From Bacillota bacterium (GTDB lineage Bacteria > Bacillota > Clostridia > Clostridiales > Clostridiaceae): a stretch of 9,957 nucleotides of DNA. Below the pieces are notes generated by a model. It was given only the letters and a program-made list of their open reading frames with translations. It was not told the DNA's origin and ran no database searches. The position numbers and the translations under genes were made by a program. The stretch's first letter is position 1. Each line of letters starts with the position of its first letter. This document shows, piece by piece, positions 1 through 6,319 of the stretch. The stretch is from positions 1 to 9,957 of the forward strand of contig JAUZPH010000101.1 of NCBI GenBank assembly GCA_030706065.1, written 5' to 3'.

Positions 1-2
1 CC

Positions 3-473
3 TCACTGAGCGAAAAACAGAAAAGCATCATGAGAAGGACGGAGGTAGGCTTTGTATTCCAGTTCTATAATCTGGTGCAGAACTTAAACGTTGAAGACAA
101 TATAATGCTCCCGTTGTTGCTGGACGGCAAGAGCCCGAAGAAATATGAAAAGGAGCTGAAGGAGATACTGGAAGTCATAGATATGAGCAACAGAAGAAAG
201 CACACGCCGAGGGAACTCTCCGGCGGCCAGCAGCAGAGGGTGGCCATTGCAAGGGCCCTGCTGTTCAGCCCTGAGATAATCCTTGCCGACGAGCCTATAG
301 GAAACCTGGATTCAAAATCCGGTATGGATATTATGAGACTCTTTAAAACCATCAACAAGGAATACGGCAAGACAATAGTACAAGTAACCCACTCCCTGGA
401 GGCAGCATCCTACGGCAGCAGAATTTTAAGGCTTAAGGATGGAGAAATTGAACTGGACGAGAAGAGCGCATAG
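3..473 (+). CDS. ABC transporter ATP-binding protein, MacB/LolD/SalX type (5' truncated)
   Basis: This is the C-terminal 156 residues of an ABC ATPase. The reading frame is open from base 3, so the ATG at base 30 is internal and the true start, with the Walker A motif, lies upstream of the window. Visible in fragment numbering are the Q-loop (VFQFYNL, Q20), the signature LSGGQQQR (72-79), Walker B IILADE (92-97), the D-loop GNLD (100-103) and the switch His130 in VTHS. The VFQ.YNL Q-loop and the DEP.GNLD continuation are typical of the MacB/LolD/SalX subfamily. Its members power FtsX-like permeases in lipoprotein release, peptide or antibiotic efflux, or bacitracin-type resistance, working at the inner face of the membrane. 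No permease lies downstream, so any partner must be upstream. The substrate cannot be told. A terminator follows at 518-547. Confidence 0.93.
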   Translation, partial: SLSEKQKSIMRRTEVGFVFQFYNLVQNLNVEDNIMLPLLLDGKSPKKYEKELKEILEVIDMSNRRKHTPRELSGGQQQRVAIARALLFSPEIILADEPIGNLDSKSGMDIMRLFKTINKEYGKTIVQVTHSLEAASYGSRILRLKDGEIELDEKSA

Positions 474-517
474 GGGACGGTTCACAATTATTCCGCAGTA
501 TTGGACTGAAATTTTTT

Positions 518-547
518 AGGGAAGCCATTTTGGCTTCCCTTTGTGTT
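518..547 (+). terminator. intrinsic terminator after the ABC ATPase gene
   Basis: A perfect 9-bp stem, AGGGAAGCC (518-526) with GGCTTCCCT (532-540), has a five-base ATTTT loop and a short T-rich tail (TTTGTGTT). The tail is interrupted by G, so efficiency may be moderate. It isolates the upstream ABC operon from the CE2-like gene. Confidence 0.75.
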
Positions 548-640
548 ACACGGACTTATTCTGTTCAGCCTCATATCTGTGTTAATATCCAAAACCTCCG
601 AATAAGTATAAATTGAATTATCCCATTTGAAACGAGGGAA

Positions 641-646
641 AGGTGA
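641..646 (+). promoter_or_regulatory. ribosome binding site supporting the ATG 652 start
   Basis: AGGTGA sits five bases before ATG 652, the register expected for the GGTGA part of the anti-SD complement. An in-frame GTG at 643 lies inside this motif. It would instead rely on GAGGG at 634-638 with a four-base gap. ATG 652 is preferred, but GTG 643 would add only three residues. Confidence 0.5.
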
Positions 647-651
647 GTAAA

Positions 652-1743
652 ATGAATTTGAAAGAAAACGTGAAACTGGTTTCTCCGGTCAGCGAAAAAC
701 TTAGTTACAGCGGAAGAATAGATTTTAATGATCCTGCAGTGCCGGTATTTATATTTCCCGGAAGTTCAGTGACAATGTCATTCACAGGTCCAAGCCTCAG
801 GGTATTGGTAGAAAACAATCACGGTTACCATGATAATTATATTGGGTATATCATTGACGGAGTGCAGAAGAAGGCTCTCCTTTCAAATGAAGGCACTATT
901 CAGGAAATAACTTTGGCTGAGAGCTTACAGTTGGGCAAGGACCATGAAGTAATACTTTTTAAAAGGCAGGACGGGTGCCACGAATTTTCCTTTCATGGCT
1001 TTATCGCATCTATGAGCAGCATTATAAATCCACCTGCCAAGAAGCTCAAAAGGTGCATAGAGTTTTATGGAAGCTCGGCGGTCGCCGGAGAACTGGCGGA
1101 GGCTTCTAAGGATACAGACATCCATTCGGCAAAAGATATTGCCGAATATTCAAATGCCTGGTATTCCTATGCCATGATGACTGCAAGAAATTTGAAAACC
1201 GATATAAGTATCATTGCGCAGGGAGGTATTGCACTACTTGATAATGCAGGATGCTTCAATTGGCCGAATTGTATTGGAATGGAAAGTATATATGACAAGC
1301 TTCATTTTAACCCGGACCTTGGAAGAATTACCTCCTGGGATTTCAAAGAGTATACCCCTCAGGTTGTGGTAATTGATATCGGGAATTATGATGCAGTACC
1401 GGAAGATTACATGAGAAAAGAGAGAGATGGAGACAAGGCAAGGAATTGGAGGATACATTACAAGGACTTTGTACTAAATATACGCAGAAAATATCCGAAG
1501 GCATTTATAGTGCTTACAAACAGCATCGCACATCATCACTCCTCCTGGGACCGTGCCATTGGCCGAGTATGCCAGGATATAAACGATGAAAAGATCGTCC
1601 ATTTTCTTTATTCCAATATTGTCATTAAGACAACTTCCAGTATTAGCTTGGCGGAGGCCGAACAGATGGCCTTCGAACTCAGTATGTTCTTAAGAGGATT
1701 AGGAACAGAAGTTTGGAAAAGTGCAAATGTTACAGAAGTTTGA
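652..1743 (+). CDS. CE2-like two-domain SGNH hydrolase-fold protein with a degenerate active site
   Basis: The protein has 363 residues and no signal peptide, so it is probably cytosolic. Residues about 15-125 look like the N-terminal jelly roll of carbohydrate esterase family 2 (SGRIDFNDPAVPVF, then a YIIDG strand and an FKRQDG strand). Residues about 134-350 match the SGNH domain in order: IEFYGSSAVAG for block I, with Ser142 at the nucleophile position; a YSYAMMTARNL helix; QGG (190-192) for block II; WDFKEYTPQVVVIDIGNYD for block III. CE2 enzymes remove acetyl groups from xylan, mannan or sugar oligomers. Here GDS is GSS, the block III Asn is Tyr246, and the usual D-x-HPS near the C-terminus reads TTSSIS, so no His aligns with the catalytic one. 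It may be a binding or sensory protein rather than an enzyme. The next gene, a binding protein, starts 114 bp on with no clear terminator between. Confidence 0.8.
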   Translation: MNLKENVKLVSPVSEKLSYSGRIDFNDPAVPVFIFPGSSVTMSFTGPSLRVLVENNHGYHDNYIGYIIDGVQKKALLSNEGTIQEITLAESLQLGKDHEVILFKRQDGCHEFSFHGFIASMSSIINPPAKKLKRCIEFYGSSAVAGELAEASKDTDIHSAKDIAEYSNAWYSYAMMTARNLKTDISIIAQGGIALLDNAGCFNWPNCIGMESIYDKLHFNPDLGRITSWDFKEYTPQVVVIDIGNYDAVPEDYMRKERDGDKARNWRIHYKDFVLNIRRKYPKAFIVLTNSIAHHHSSWDRAIGRVCQDINDEKIVHFLYSNIVIKTTSSISLAEAEQMAFELSMFLRGLGTEVWKSANVTEV

Positions 1744-1774
1744 AAAAATTTTTAATAAAGTGTGAAAAGTTGGC

Positions 1775-1789
1775 ATCAAATCGGTTACA
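1775..1789 (+). promoter_or_regulatory. possible catabolite-responsive (cre-like) site upstream of the binding-protein gene
   Basis: ATCAAATCGGTTACA matches 14 of 15 positions of the degenerate CcpA-site consensus WTGNAANCGNWNNCW; only the G at position 3 is C. It lies about 70 bp before the binding-protein ATG, where an operator would be expected. I could not find a convincing -35/-10 pair nearby to place it relative to a transcription start. Confidence 0.35.
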
Positions 1790-1857
1790 TAATGAATAGA
1801 ATATAGTACGGGATGAATTACTTGAGTATAAAATATCTTGATTAAGGGGGGTTTCAC

Positions 1858-3708
1858 ATGAACAAACATCTAAAGAAGGTTTTCACATTCCTTGCAGTAA
1901 CAGCAATGGCGACCTCGCTATTTGTTGGCTGTAAGAGCGACAAACCTACCGACAATCCAGGTACTTCCGGTGAACCTACGACAACAACTCCAAAGGATGG
2001 AACAACACCAAGAAATGAAACACTTTACTTTAACGGCCAGCAGTGGAATGCAATCAATGATTGGAATCCAATGTCAAGCAATTCCAACAATGCTTTTGGT
2101 GTTACCCAGAAGGATTCCGCCAGGACAATATGTTATGAAACACTCTATATGTACAACATGCTTGACGGCAAGATTTACCCGTTGTTAGCTGACGGACAGC
2201 CAACCTGGAATGATGCCCGTACCACACTTACCGTTAAAATCAATAAAGATGCGAAGTGGTGGGATGGAACACCGGTTACGGCAAACGATGTAGTCTATAC
2301 CTTTGATACCCACGTCAAATACAAGAGCCCGGCTGGTTCGGATTATTCACAGTATATTGCCAGTGTAAAAGCTTCAGATGATTCGACAGTTGTATTTACC
2401 GCAAAATTAGGCAGTGACGGAAAGGCTATAAATCCACTGAAGGTTCTGGAATACCTTCCAAGGCAGTTTGTAATGCAGAAAGCCTATATTCAGAAGGTTG
2501 AACAGAAGACCGGCGGAGACGAGACAAAGATGAAGACCGACAAAATGGATGATTTTGTTGGATCAGGTCCATACAAACCCATGTTTTACAATGATCAGAA
2601 GGTTGTATTCCAGAGATACGATAATTACTGGGGCAAGGCAGCTTCCCTGTGGGGTAAGCTACCGGTTCCAAAGTATATAGCTCAGAATATGTTTAAAGAC
2701 AATGCTGCCGGAGACGTAGCCTTGAAGAACGGCGAAGTAGACGTTTCACAGCAGTTTATAAGCAATGTACAGGGCATGATTTCCGGCGGAAAGATATCAA
2801 CCTATCTGCCCAATGCTCCGTATTATGTAGCTGCTACAATGCCGACGGCATGGTTTAACCTGGAAAAGCCGGGACTTGACCAGATTGCCGTACGTAAGGC
2901 AATAGCATTAGCCGTTGACTATGACCAGATTCTTAAGTCGGCCATGAGCGGCGAAGCCCCATCTTTCAAGGATGTTCCAAGAAGCATAATGAACCCCACA
3001 CCTGCAGAGCAGGCTTTGGTAGATATGGGTGCATTGAAGAGTCTTCAATGGACAGGTAATGATATTGAAGGTGCGAAGAAGCTCCTTGATGATGCCGGAA
3101 TCAAAGATACAAATGGAGATGGAATCCGTGAATACAAGGGACAGAAGCTTTCCTTCAAGGCTGAATGTCCAAATGGATGGTCTGACTGGAATGCTACTCT
3201 TGAAATAGTAGCAGCAGCAGGAAAAGCCATCGGTATAGATATTTCGACTTACTTCCCGGATGCCAATACCTACTACAATGATCTGTCAAACCAGAAGTTT
3301 GATATAGCTATGTGGAGCCCATCCGCGGCAGGTATTTCCAATCCATGGACACGTGCTTATGGCTTAATGTCAAGCTCCTATAATTCAATGAAGACCCAGA
3401 TGATAGGAAACTTTGGCGGATATTCCAACCCAACGGCTGATGCCTTATTAGCCAAGATTCCTCAGGAGACAGATCCGGCTCAGCTTAAAACGGATTATAC
3501 TGAGTTAGCAAAGATTTATTTGACCGATATACCTTCCTTCTCGTTGATGTACAGACCGGAATTGTTTTACACAGTTAATGAATCTGTATGGACAAATTAC
3601 CCGCAGCAGGGATCAAAGTCTGACAAGGGTATTGATATACCACCATATTGTTTGACAGATGGCTATGGTATTGCAGGTCTGTATTCAATTAAACTGGTTG
3701 GCAAATAA
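1858..3708 (+). CDS. extracellular solute-binding protein, family 5 (OppA/DppA class), lipoprotein
   Basis: The 616-residue lipoprotein captures substrate outside the membrane for the permease encoded downstream. Residues 1-24 form a signal peptide with Lys at positions 3, 6 and 7, and a lipobox LFVGC giving lipidated Cys25. Residues 26-53 are a Thr/Pro/Gly-rich linker. The SBP_bac_5 fold follows, with hallmarks such as ICYETLY (91-97), AKWWDGTPVTANDVVYTFD (132-150), VGSGPYK (234-240), YWGK (257-260) and VRKAIALAVD (345-354). DTNGDGIRE (417-425) is an EF-hand-like loop common in this family. The mature N-terminus (ETLYFNGQQWNAINDWNPM) resembles family-5 proteins known to bind oligosaccharides rather than peptides, so a sugar ligand is possible but unproven. 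The start is firm: AAGGGGGG (1844-1851) lies six bases before ATG. A hairpin and terminator after the stop suggest it is expressed in excess over the permease genes. Confidence 0.95.
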   Translation: MNKHLKKVFTFLAVTAMATSLFVGCKSDKPTDNPGTSGEPTTTTPKDGTTPRNETLYFNGQQWNAINDWNPMSSNSNNAFGVTQKDSARTICYETLYMYNMLDGKIYPLLADGQPTWNDARTTLTVKINKDAKWWDGTPVTANDVVYTFDTHVKYKSPAGSDYSQYIASVKASDDSTVVFTAKLGSDGKAINPLKVLEYLPRQFVMQKAYIQKVEQKTGGDETKMKTDKMDDFVGSGPYKPMFYNDQKVVFQRYDNYWGKAASLWGKLPVPKYIAQNMFKDNAAGDVALKNGEVDVSQQFISNVQGMISGGKISTYLPNAPYYVAATMPTAWFNLEKPGLDQIAVRKAIALAVDYDQILKSAMSGEAPSFKDVPRSIMNPTPAEQALVDMGALKSLQWTGNDIEGAKKLLDDAGIKDTNGDGIREYKGQKLSFKAECPNGWSDWNATLEIVAAAGKAIGIDISTYFPDANTYYNDLSNQKFDIAMWSPSAAGISNPWTRAYGLMSSSYNSMKTQMIGNFGGYSNPTADALLAKIPQETDPAQLKTDYTELAKIYLTDIPSFSLMYRPELFYTVNESVWTNYPQQGSKSDKGIDIPPYCLTDGYGIAGLYSIKLVGK

Positions 3709-3718
3709 ATAAAGATGC

Positions 3719-3804
3719 GTGACTTTATATCTGAATTTATCACTTGGGAAAAATGTTGAGATTCAATAGTTTCCTAAGTAAATAGGTTAAAGTTTTAAAG
3801 TCAC
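3719..3804 (+). other. long imperfect stem-loop in the 3' UTR of the binding-protein gene
   Basis: Nested complementary arms lie between the binding-protein stop codon and its terminator. The outer stem is GTGACTTTA (3719-3727) with TAAAGTCAC (3796-3804). A four-pair stem joins 3735-3738 and 3780-3783. The inner 10-pair stem is ACTTGGGAAA (3742-3751) with TTTCCTAAGT (3770-3779), containing one G-U pair. The tip is TTGA/TCAA (3756-3759 and 3763-3766) around GAT. No U-tract follows, so it is not a terminator. It could stabilise the binding-protein mRNA against 3' exonucleases, or be a processing site. It matches no riboswitch class I recognise. Confidence 0.5.
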
Positions 3805-3840
3805 ACACCCCAAATAAACTACTTGAATAACTTGCTTTAG

Positions 3841-3892
3841 AAACTAGCCATGCTTTCATAGCTGTAGGGAGAAAACATGGCTGGTTTTTTTT
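3841..3892 (+). terminator. intrinsic terminator between binding-protein and permease genes
   Basis: A 12-bp stem pairs AAACTAGCCATG (3841-3852) with CATGGCTGGTTT (3876-3887), with one T-G pair. After one mismatch it continues for four more pairs (TTTC with GAAA). The right arm runs into eight T residues (3885-3892). Partial read-through here would give much binding protein and less permease, a common arrangement in binding-protein-dependent importers. Alternatively the permease genes have their own promoter downstream. Confidence 0.8.
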
Positions 3893-3900
3893 GATATATA

Positions 3901-4038
3901 AGGGCAGGACAATTAATAATTATTCTGTTTAAAAGTGGATACTAGAGGGAGAACAATCAATAGTTTTTATGTGCTAATTAAATCTACAGAGGGCATAAAG
4001 ATTAATAATCTTTATGTGCTTATTAAATCTACAGAGGG
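3901..4038 (+). repeat. decaying tandem repeat, 44-45 bp period, in the oppB-like leader
   Basis: Three successive units can be aligned: 3901-3944 (degenerate), 3945-3988 and 3989-4033. A further GAGGG at 4034-4038 begins a fourth. The best-conserved core is 28 bp long (TTTATGTGCT, then A or T, then ATTAAATCTACAGAGGG) at 3966-3993 and 4011-4038, with one difference. The first unit shares about 20 of 28 positions with the second over its first part and then diverges. Each unit boundary carries GAGGG, and the last copy serves as ribosome binding site of the permease gene. The function is unknown. It could be a simple tandem duplication or repeated protein-binding sites about four helical turns apart. 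Confidence 0.75.
3994..4016 (+). promoter_or_regulatory. perfect 11-bp-arm palindrome, candidate operator or RNA hairpin
   Basis: CATAAAGATTA and TAATCTTTATG are exact reverse complements separated by a single A. The element lies inside the second full repeat unit and about 31 bp before the TTG start of the permease gene. The equivalent place in the preceding unit is not palindromic. The symmetry suits a dimeric DNA-binding regulator. As RNA it could form a 10-pair hairpin with a three-base loop near the ribosome site. No U-tract follows, so it is not a terminator. Confidence 0.5.
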
Positions 4039-4039
4039 G
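4034..4039 (+). promoter_or_regulatory. ribosome binding site for a TTG start
   Basis: GAGGGG lies eight bases before TTG 4048, the only start that fits the permease N-terminus. An ATG at 4040 directly abuts this motif but opens only a three-codon frame (ATG GTG TCT TGA) that ends across the TTG. The weak start may lower permease output relative to the binding protein. Confidence 0.55.
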
Positions 4040-4047
4040 ATGGTGTC

Positions 4048-5055
4048 TTGAAAGGTTATAAAAAGTACTATACTAAAAAAATAATATGGTATGTACTGAC
4101 TCTTGTGGTTGCCATAATTTTAAACTTCCTTCTGCCACGTCTGATGCCCGGTGATCCTGTATCAGCCATCGCAGCAAGGGCAGTGCAGGGGGTTACAGAT
4201 CAAACAGCAGTACAAGCGGTTGTTGAGAACTATGTAAAAAATTTCGGATTAGACAAACCTATGCATATACAATTTATTCATTACATTCAAAACTTATTCA
4301 AGGGGGATTTTGGGGTTTCCTTTGTTTATTATCCAAGAGCAGTTTCAAATATGCTGGCAAGTGCTATTGGTTGGACAATATGCCTGCAGCTGCCCGCAAT
4401 TATTGTGGGATGGTTTTTAGGTAATGTCCTCGGTGCAGTTGCTGCATATATAAAGAAGGGCTGGGACAAAGCCGTGCTTCCTGCCTTCTTGTTCTTAAGC
4501 AACATGCCGGCTTTTGGAATGGCTATCCTATTACAATTTTTCTTTGCGGTTTATTTGAAATGGTTTCCGGCCTCACTGGGGTACGGTTTTGATATGGTGC
4601 CAAACTTCAGTCTAAAATTTATTTGGTCAGTTATCACCCATTATCAACTGCCATTCTGGTCCATTGTACTTATTACAATTGGAGGCCAGGCCATAGGGAT
4701 GCGTTCAATGTCCATTTATGAACTGAATGCCGATTATGTAAGATACAGCCGTTTCCTTGGCATCAAGGACAGGAAAGTTGTAAGATATGTGTTTAGAAAT
4801 GCCATGCTTCCTCAGATTACCGGACTTGCATTATCCCTCGGCACCATGGTAGGCGGTGCATTGGTAGCAGAGATGATTTTCAGCTATCCGGGGCTTGGTA
4901 CCACACTGCTGCAGTCAGTAACAGGCAGAGATTATCCGGTAATCTCAGCATGTACATTAATTATTACCATCATGGTGCTAATTGCAAACCTGGCTTTGGA
5001 GGTTATTTATGGTTTCATTGACCCAAGAGTTAAAGCAGTACAGCAGGATGTATAA
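4048..5055 (+). CDS. ABC transporter permease, OppB/DppB-like
   Basis: This is one of the two membrane subunits of the importer, 335 residues, near the usual OppB length. The N-terminal helix at about 12-30 leads into the family hallmark [13 protein letters not shown] (29-41), followed by the extracytoplasmic helix-rich segment (about 42-100). Further hydrophobic helices lie near 108-133, 145-170, 190-213, 255-277 and 298-323. The cytoplasmic EAA coupling loop is about 225-256 ([11 protein letters not shown] through NAMLPQ), with the conserved Gly238 and LP; its usual Ala positions are Tyr and Ser. The C-terminus FIDPRVK is typical. Translation starts at TTG 4048 after GAGGGG; no ATG in frame fits. 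The next gene follows after 12 bp. Family assignment is strong, but the substrate is not shown by this subunit. Confidence 0.93.
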   Translation: MKGYKKYYTKKIIWYVLTLVVAIILNFLLPRLMPGDPVSAIAARAVQGVTDQTAVQAVVENYVKNFGLDKPMHIQFIHYIQNLFKGDFGVSFVYYPRAVSNMLASAIGWTICLQLPAIIVGWFLGNVLGAVAAYIKKGWDKAVLPAFLFLSNMPAFGMAILLQFFFAVYLKWFPASLGYGFDMVPNFSLKFIWSVITHYQLPFWSIVLITIGGQAIGMRSMSIYELNADYVRYSRFLGIKDRKVVRYVFRNAMLPQITGLALSLGTMVGGALVAEMIFSYPGLGTTLLQSVTGRDYPVISACTLIITIMVLIANLALEVIYGFIDPRVKAVQQDV

Positions 5056-5067
5056 GGAGGGGCTATT

Positions 5068-6309
5068 ATGAAGAATCTGATTAAACAAGTATTTCATTCT
5101 CCCAAGTTCGTCGCAGGCTTTACAATATTTGCTGCTATGCTGCTTCTAATCATATTTTATCCCATATTTGTAAAAGACGACCCCCTGAAGATGATTGGTG
5201 GTCTGTTCAATAAGCCGGGAAAATATATCTCTGTAAGCGACGTGGTACAGACGACTTCCGTTGATTTAAAGATAGATTCTTCCGCAGCTAAATTGAAGTC
5301 TCTTACAACGGAAGAGAAACAGAGCATGTCTGACTGGCTTGTTAAGTTTGGGAATGTAAAGAAATCTGATGTCAATATCAAAGATGTGGCGGCGCTTGTT
5401 AAACTATGGACTGCAAATTACAGCACTACTGCCGACCAGGTAGGACTTCTTTATGCTGAGAAACAGCAGTACATGAGGCTGAATGACAAAATAAACAAAT
5501 TGATGAACAGCGGAGACGTATATCTTGCCACAAAAAATGACAAGGGAGAACTGGAGGCAAAGGACCCTATTAATCCTCAGGCCTTTGTGAATACCAAGGA
5601 TATCATAAACACCAAGACCTTTGTCCTTGGAACCGATAATTTTGGACGGGATGTGCTGACCGAGCTTGTAGCAGCTATGGGCACATCACTTAGAATAGGC
5701 CTTGTGGCAGGTACTATAGCAACCTTAGTGGGACTTCTGATGGGGCTGCTGGCAGGATATTTAGGCGGAACCCTGGATGATTTTATCCTGTTTATAACAA
5801 ATATATTCACTGTTATTCCGTCCTTCATCCTATTAGTGCTGATTTCCTTCAGTATTGGACAAAGTGCAAGAGGAGTTATGCTCACGGCAACCATAATTGG
5901 CCTAACCTCCTGGCCATGGACCACAAGGTCCGTCCGTTCACAGGTTATTTCCTTAAGGAACCGTGACCACGTTAATCTGTCAAAGTTGTCCGGTCACAGT
6001 CTTTCCAGAATTATACTGACAGACATACTGCCATATGTGGCATCCTATGTGGTTATGGCCTTTATCCTTCAGATATCCACGGGAATTCTTGCCGAGGCTC
6101 AGCTTTCCATGCTGGGGCTGGGGCCAGCTACCACAAAGGTTTCAACCCTTGGGCTTATGATGAACTGGGCAATGCAGTACAAGGCACCCCTTACTGGTGC
6201 GTGGTGGGCCTTTCTGCCGGTTATCCTGGCAATCACCTTGATATCATTCTCGCTTAATTTGATGAATACAGGACTTGATCAGGTATTCAATCCACAATTA
6301 AGAGATTAA
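5068..6309 (+). CDS. ABC transporter permease, OppC/DppC-like, with a large extracytoplasmic insertion
   Basis: The second membrane subunit has 413 residues, against roughly 300 for typical OppC. Helix 1 is about 15-34. The family motif that normally follows soon after, here LGTDNFGRDVLTE, appears only at 187-199. About 110 extra residues (roughly 36-182), mostly polar and predicted helical, therefore lie outside the membrane. After that the protein is conventional: helices near 207-232, 237-262, 268-285, 325-345 and 380-400. The EAA loop runs about 297-322 (RDHVNLSKLSGHSLSRIILTDILP), with Gly309 kept but NLSKLS where EAARAL is usual. The C-terminus carries LNLMNTGLDQVFNPQLRD. The ribosome site AAGGAGG (5054-5060) overlaps the stop of the preceding gene, so translation is coupled. 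The insertion could contact the binding protein or the cell-surface substrate. Confidence 0.92.
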   Translation: MKNLIKQVFHSPKFVAGFTIFAAMLLLIIFYPIFVKDDPLKMIGGLFNKPGKYISVSDVVQTTSVDLKIDSSAAKLKSLTTEEKQSMSDWLVKFGNVKKSDVNIKDVAALVKLWTANYSTTADQVGLLYAEKQQYMRLNDKINKLMNSGDVYLATKNDKGELEAKDPINPQAFVNTKDIINTKTFVLGTDNFGRDVLTELVAAMGTSLRIGLVAGTIATLVGLLMGLLAGYLGGTLDDFILFITNIFTVIPSFILLVLISFSIGQSARGVMLTATIIGLTSWPWTTRSVRSQVISLRNRDHVNLSKLSGHSLSRIILTDILPYVASYVVMAFILQISTGILAEAQLSMLGLGPATTKVSTLGLMMNWAMQYKAPLTGAWWAFLPVILAITLISFSLNLMNTGLDQVFNPQLRD

Positions 6310-6319
6310 GGAGTAGGCT

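Noticed and set aside
607..612. TATAAA as a -10 box for the CE2-like gene.
   Set aside because: The best -35 candidate (TTAATA, 582-587) is weak and 19 bp away, so the promoter of this gene was not called.
1770..1807. Sigma-54 or sigma-A promoter around TTGGCA upstream of the binding-protein gene.
   Set aside because: The spacing from GG does not place GC at the -12 position for sigma-54, and no -10 box at 16-18 bp from TTGGCA is close to consensus.
3106..3132. EF-hand or dockerin-like calcium loop DTNGDGIRE in the binding protein.
   Set aside because: Similar loops are common in family-5 binding proteins at this place and there is only one, so it is not a dockerin module and not novel.
3891..3920. 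Possible promoter TTGATA-18-AATAAT just after the mid-operon terminator.
   Set aside because: The -10 box lacks the highly conserved first T, and the region is so AT-rich that such matches are expected by chance. A separate permease promoter remains possible but is not shown.
4040..4051. Three-codon frame ATG GTG TCT TGA overlapping the TTG start of the permease gene, a possible leader peptide.
   Set aside because: The ribosome site directly abuts this ATG with no spacer, so it is unlikely to be translated; chance is the simpler explanation.
5577..5924. A 115-codon reverse-strand open frame within the OppC-like gene, the longest minus-strand frame.
   Set aside because: It is antisense to a strongly conserved permease region, has no ribosome site or recognisable domain, and is a frame shadow.
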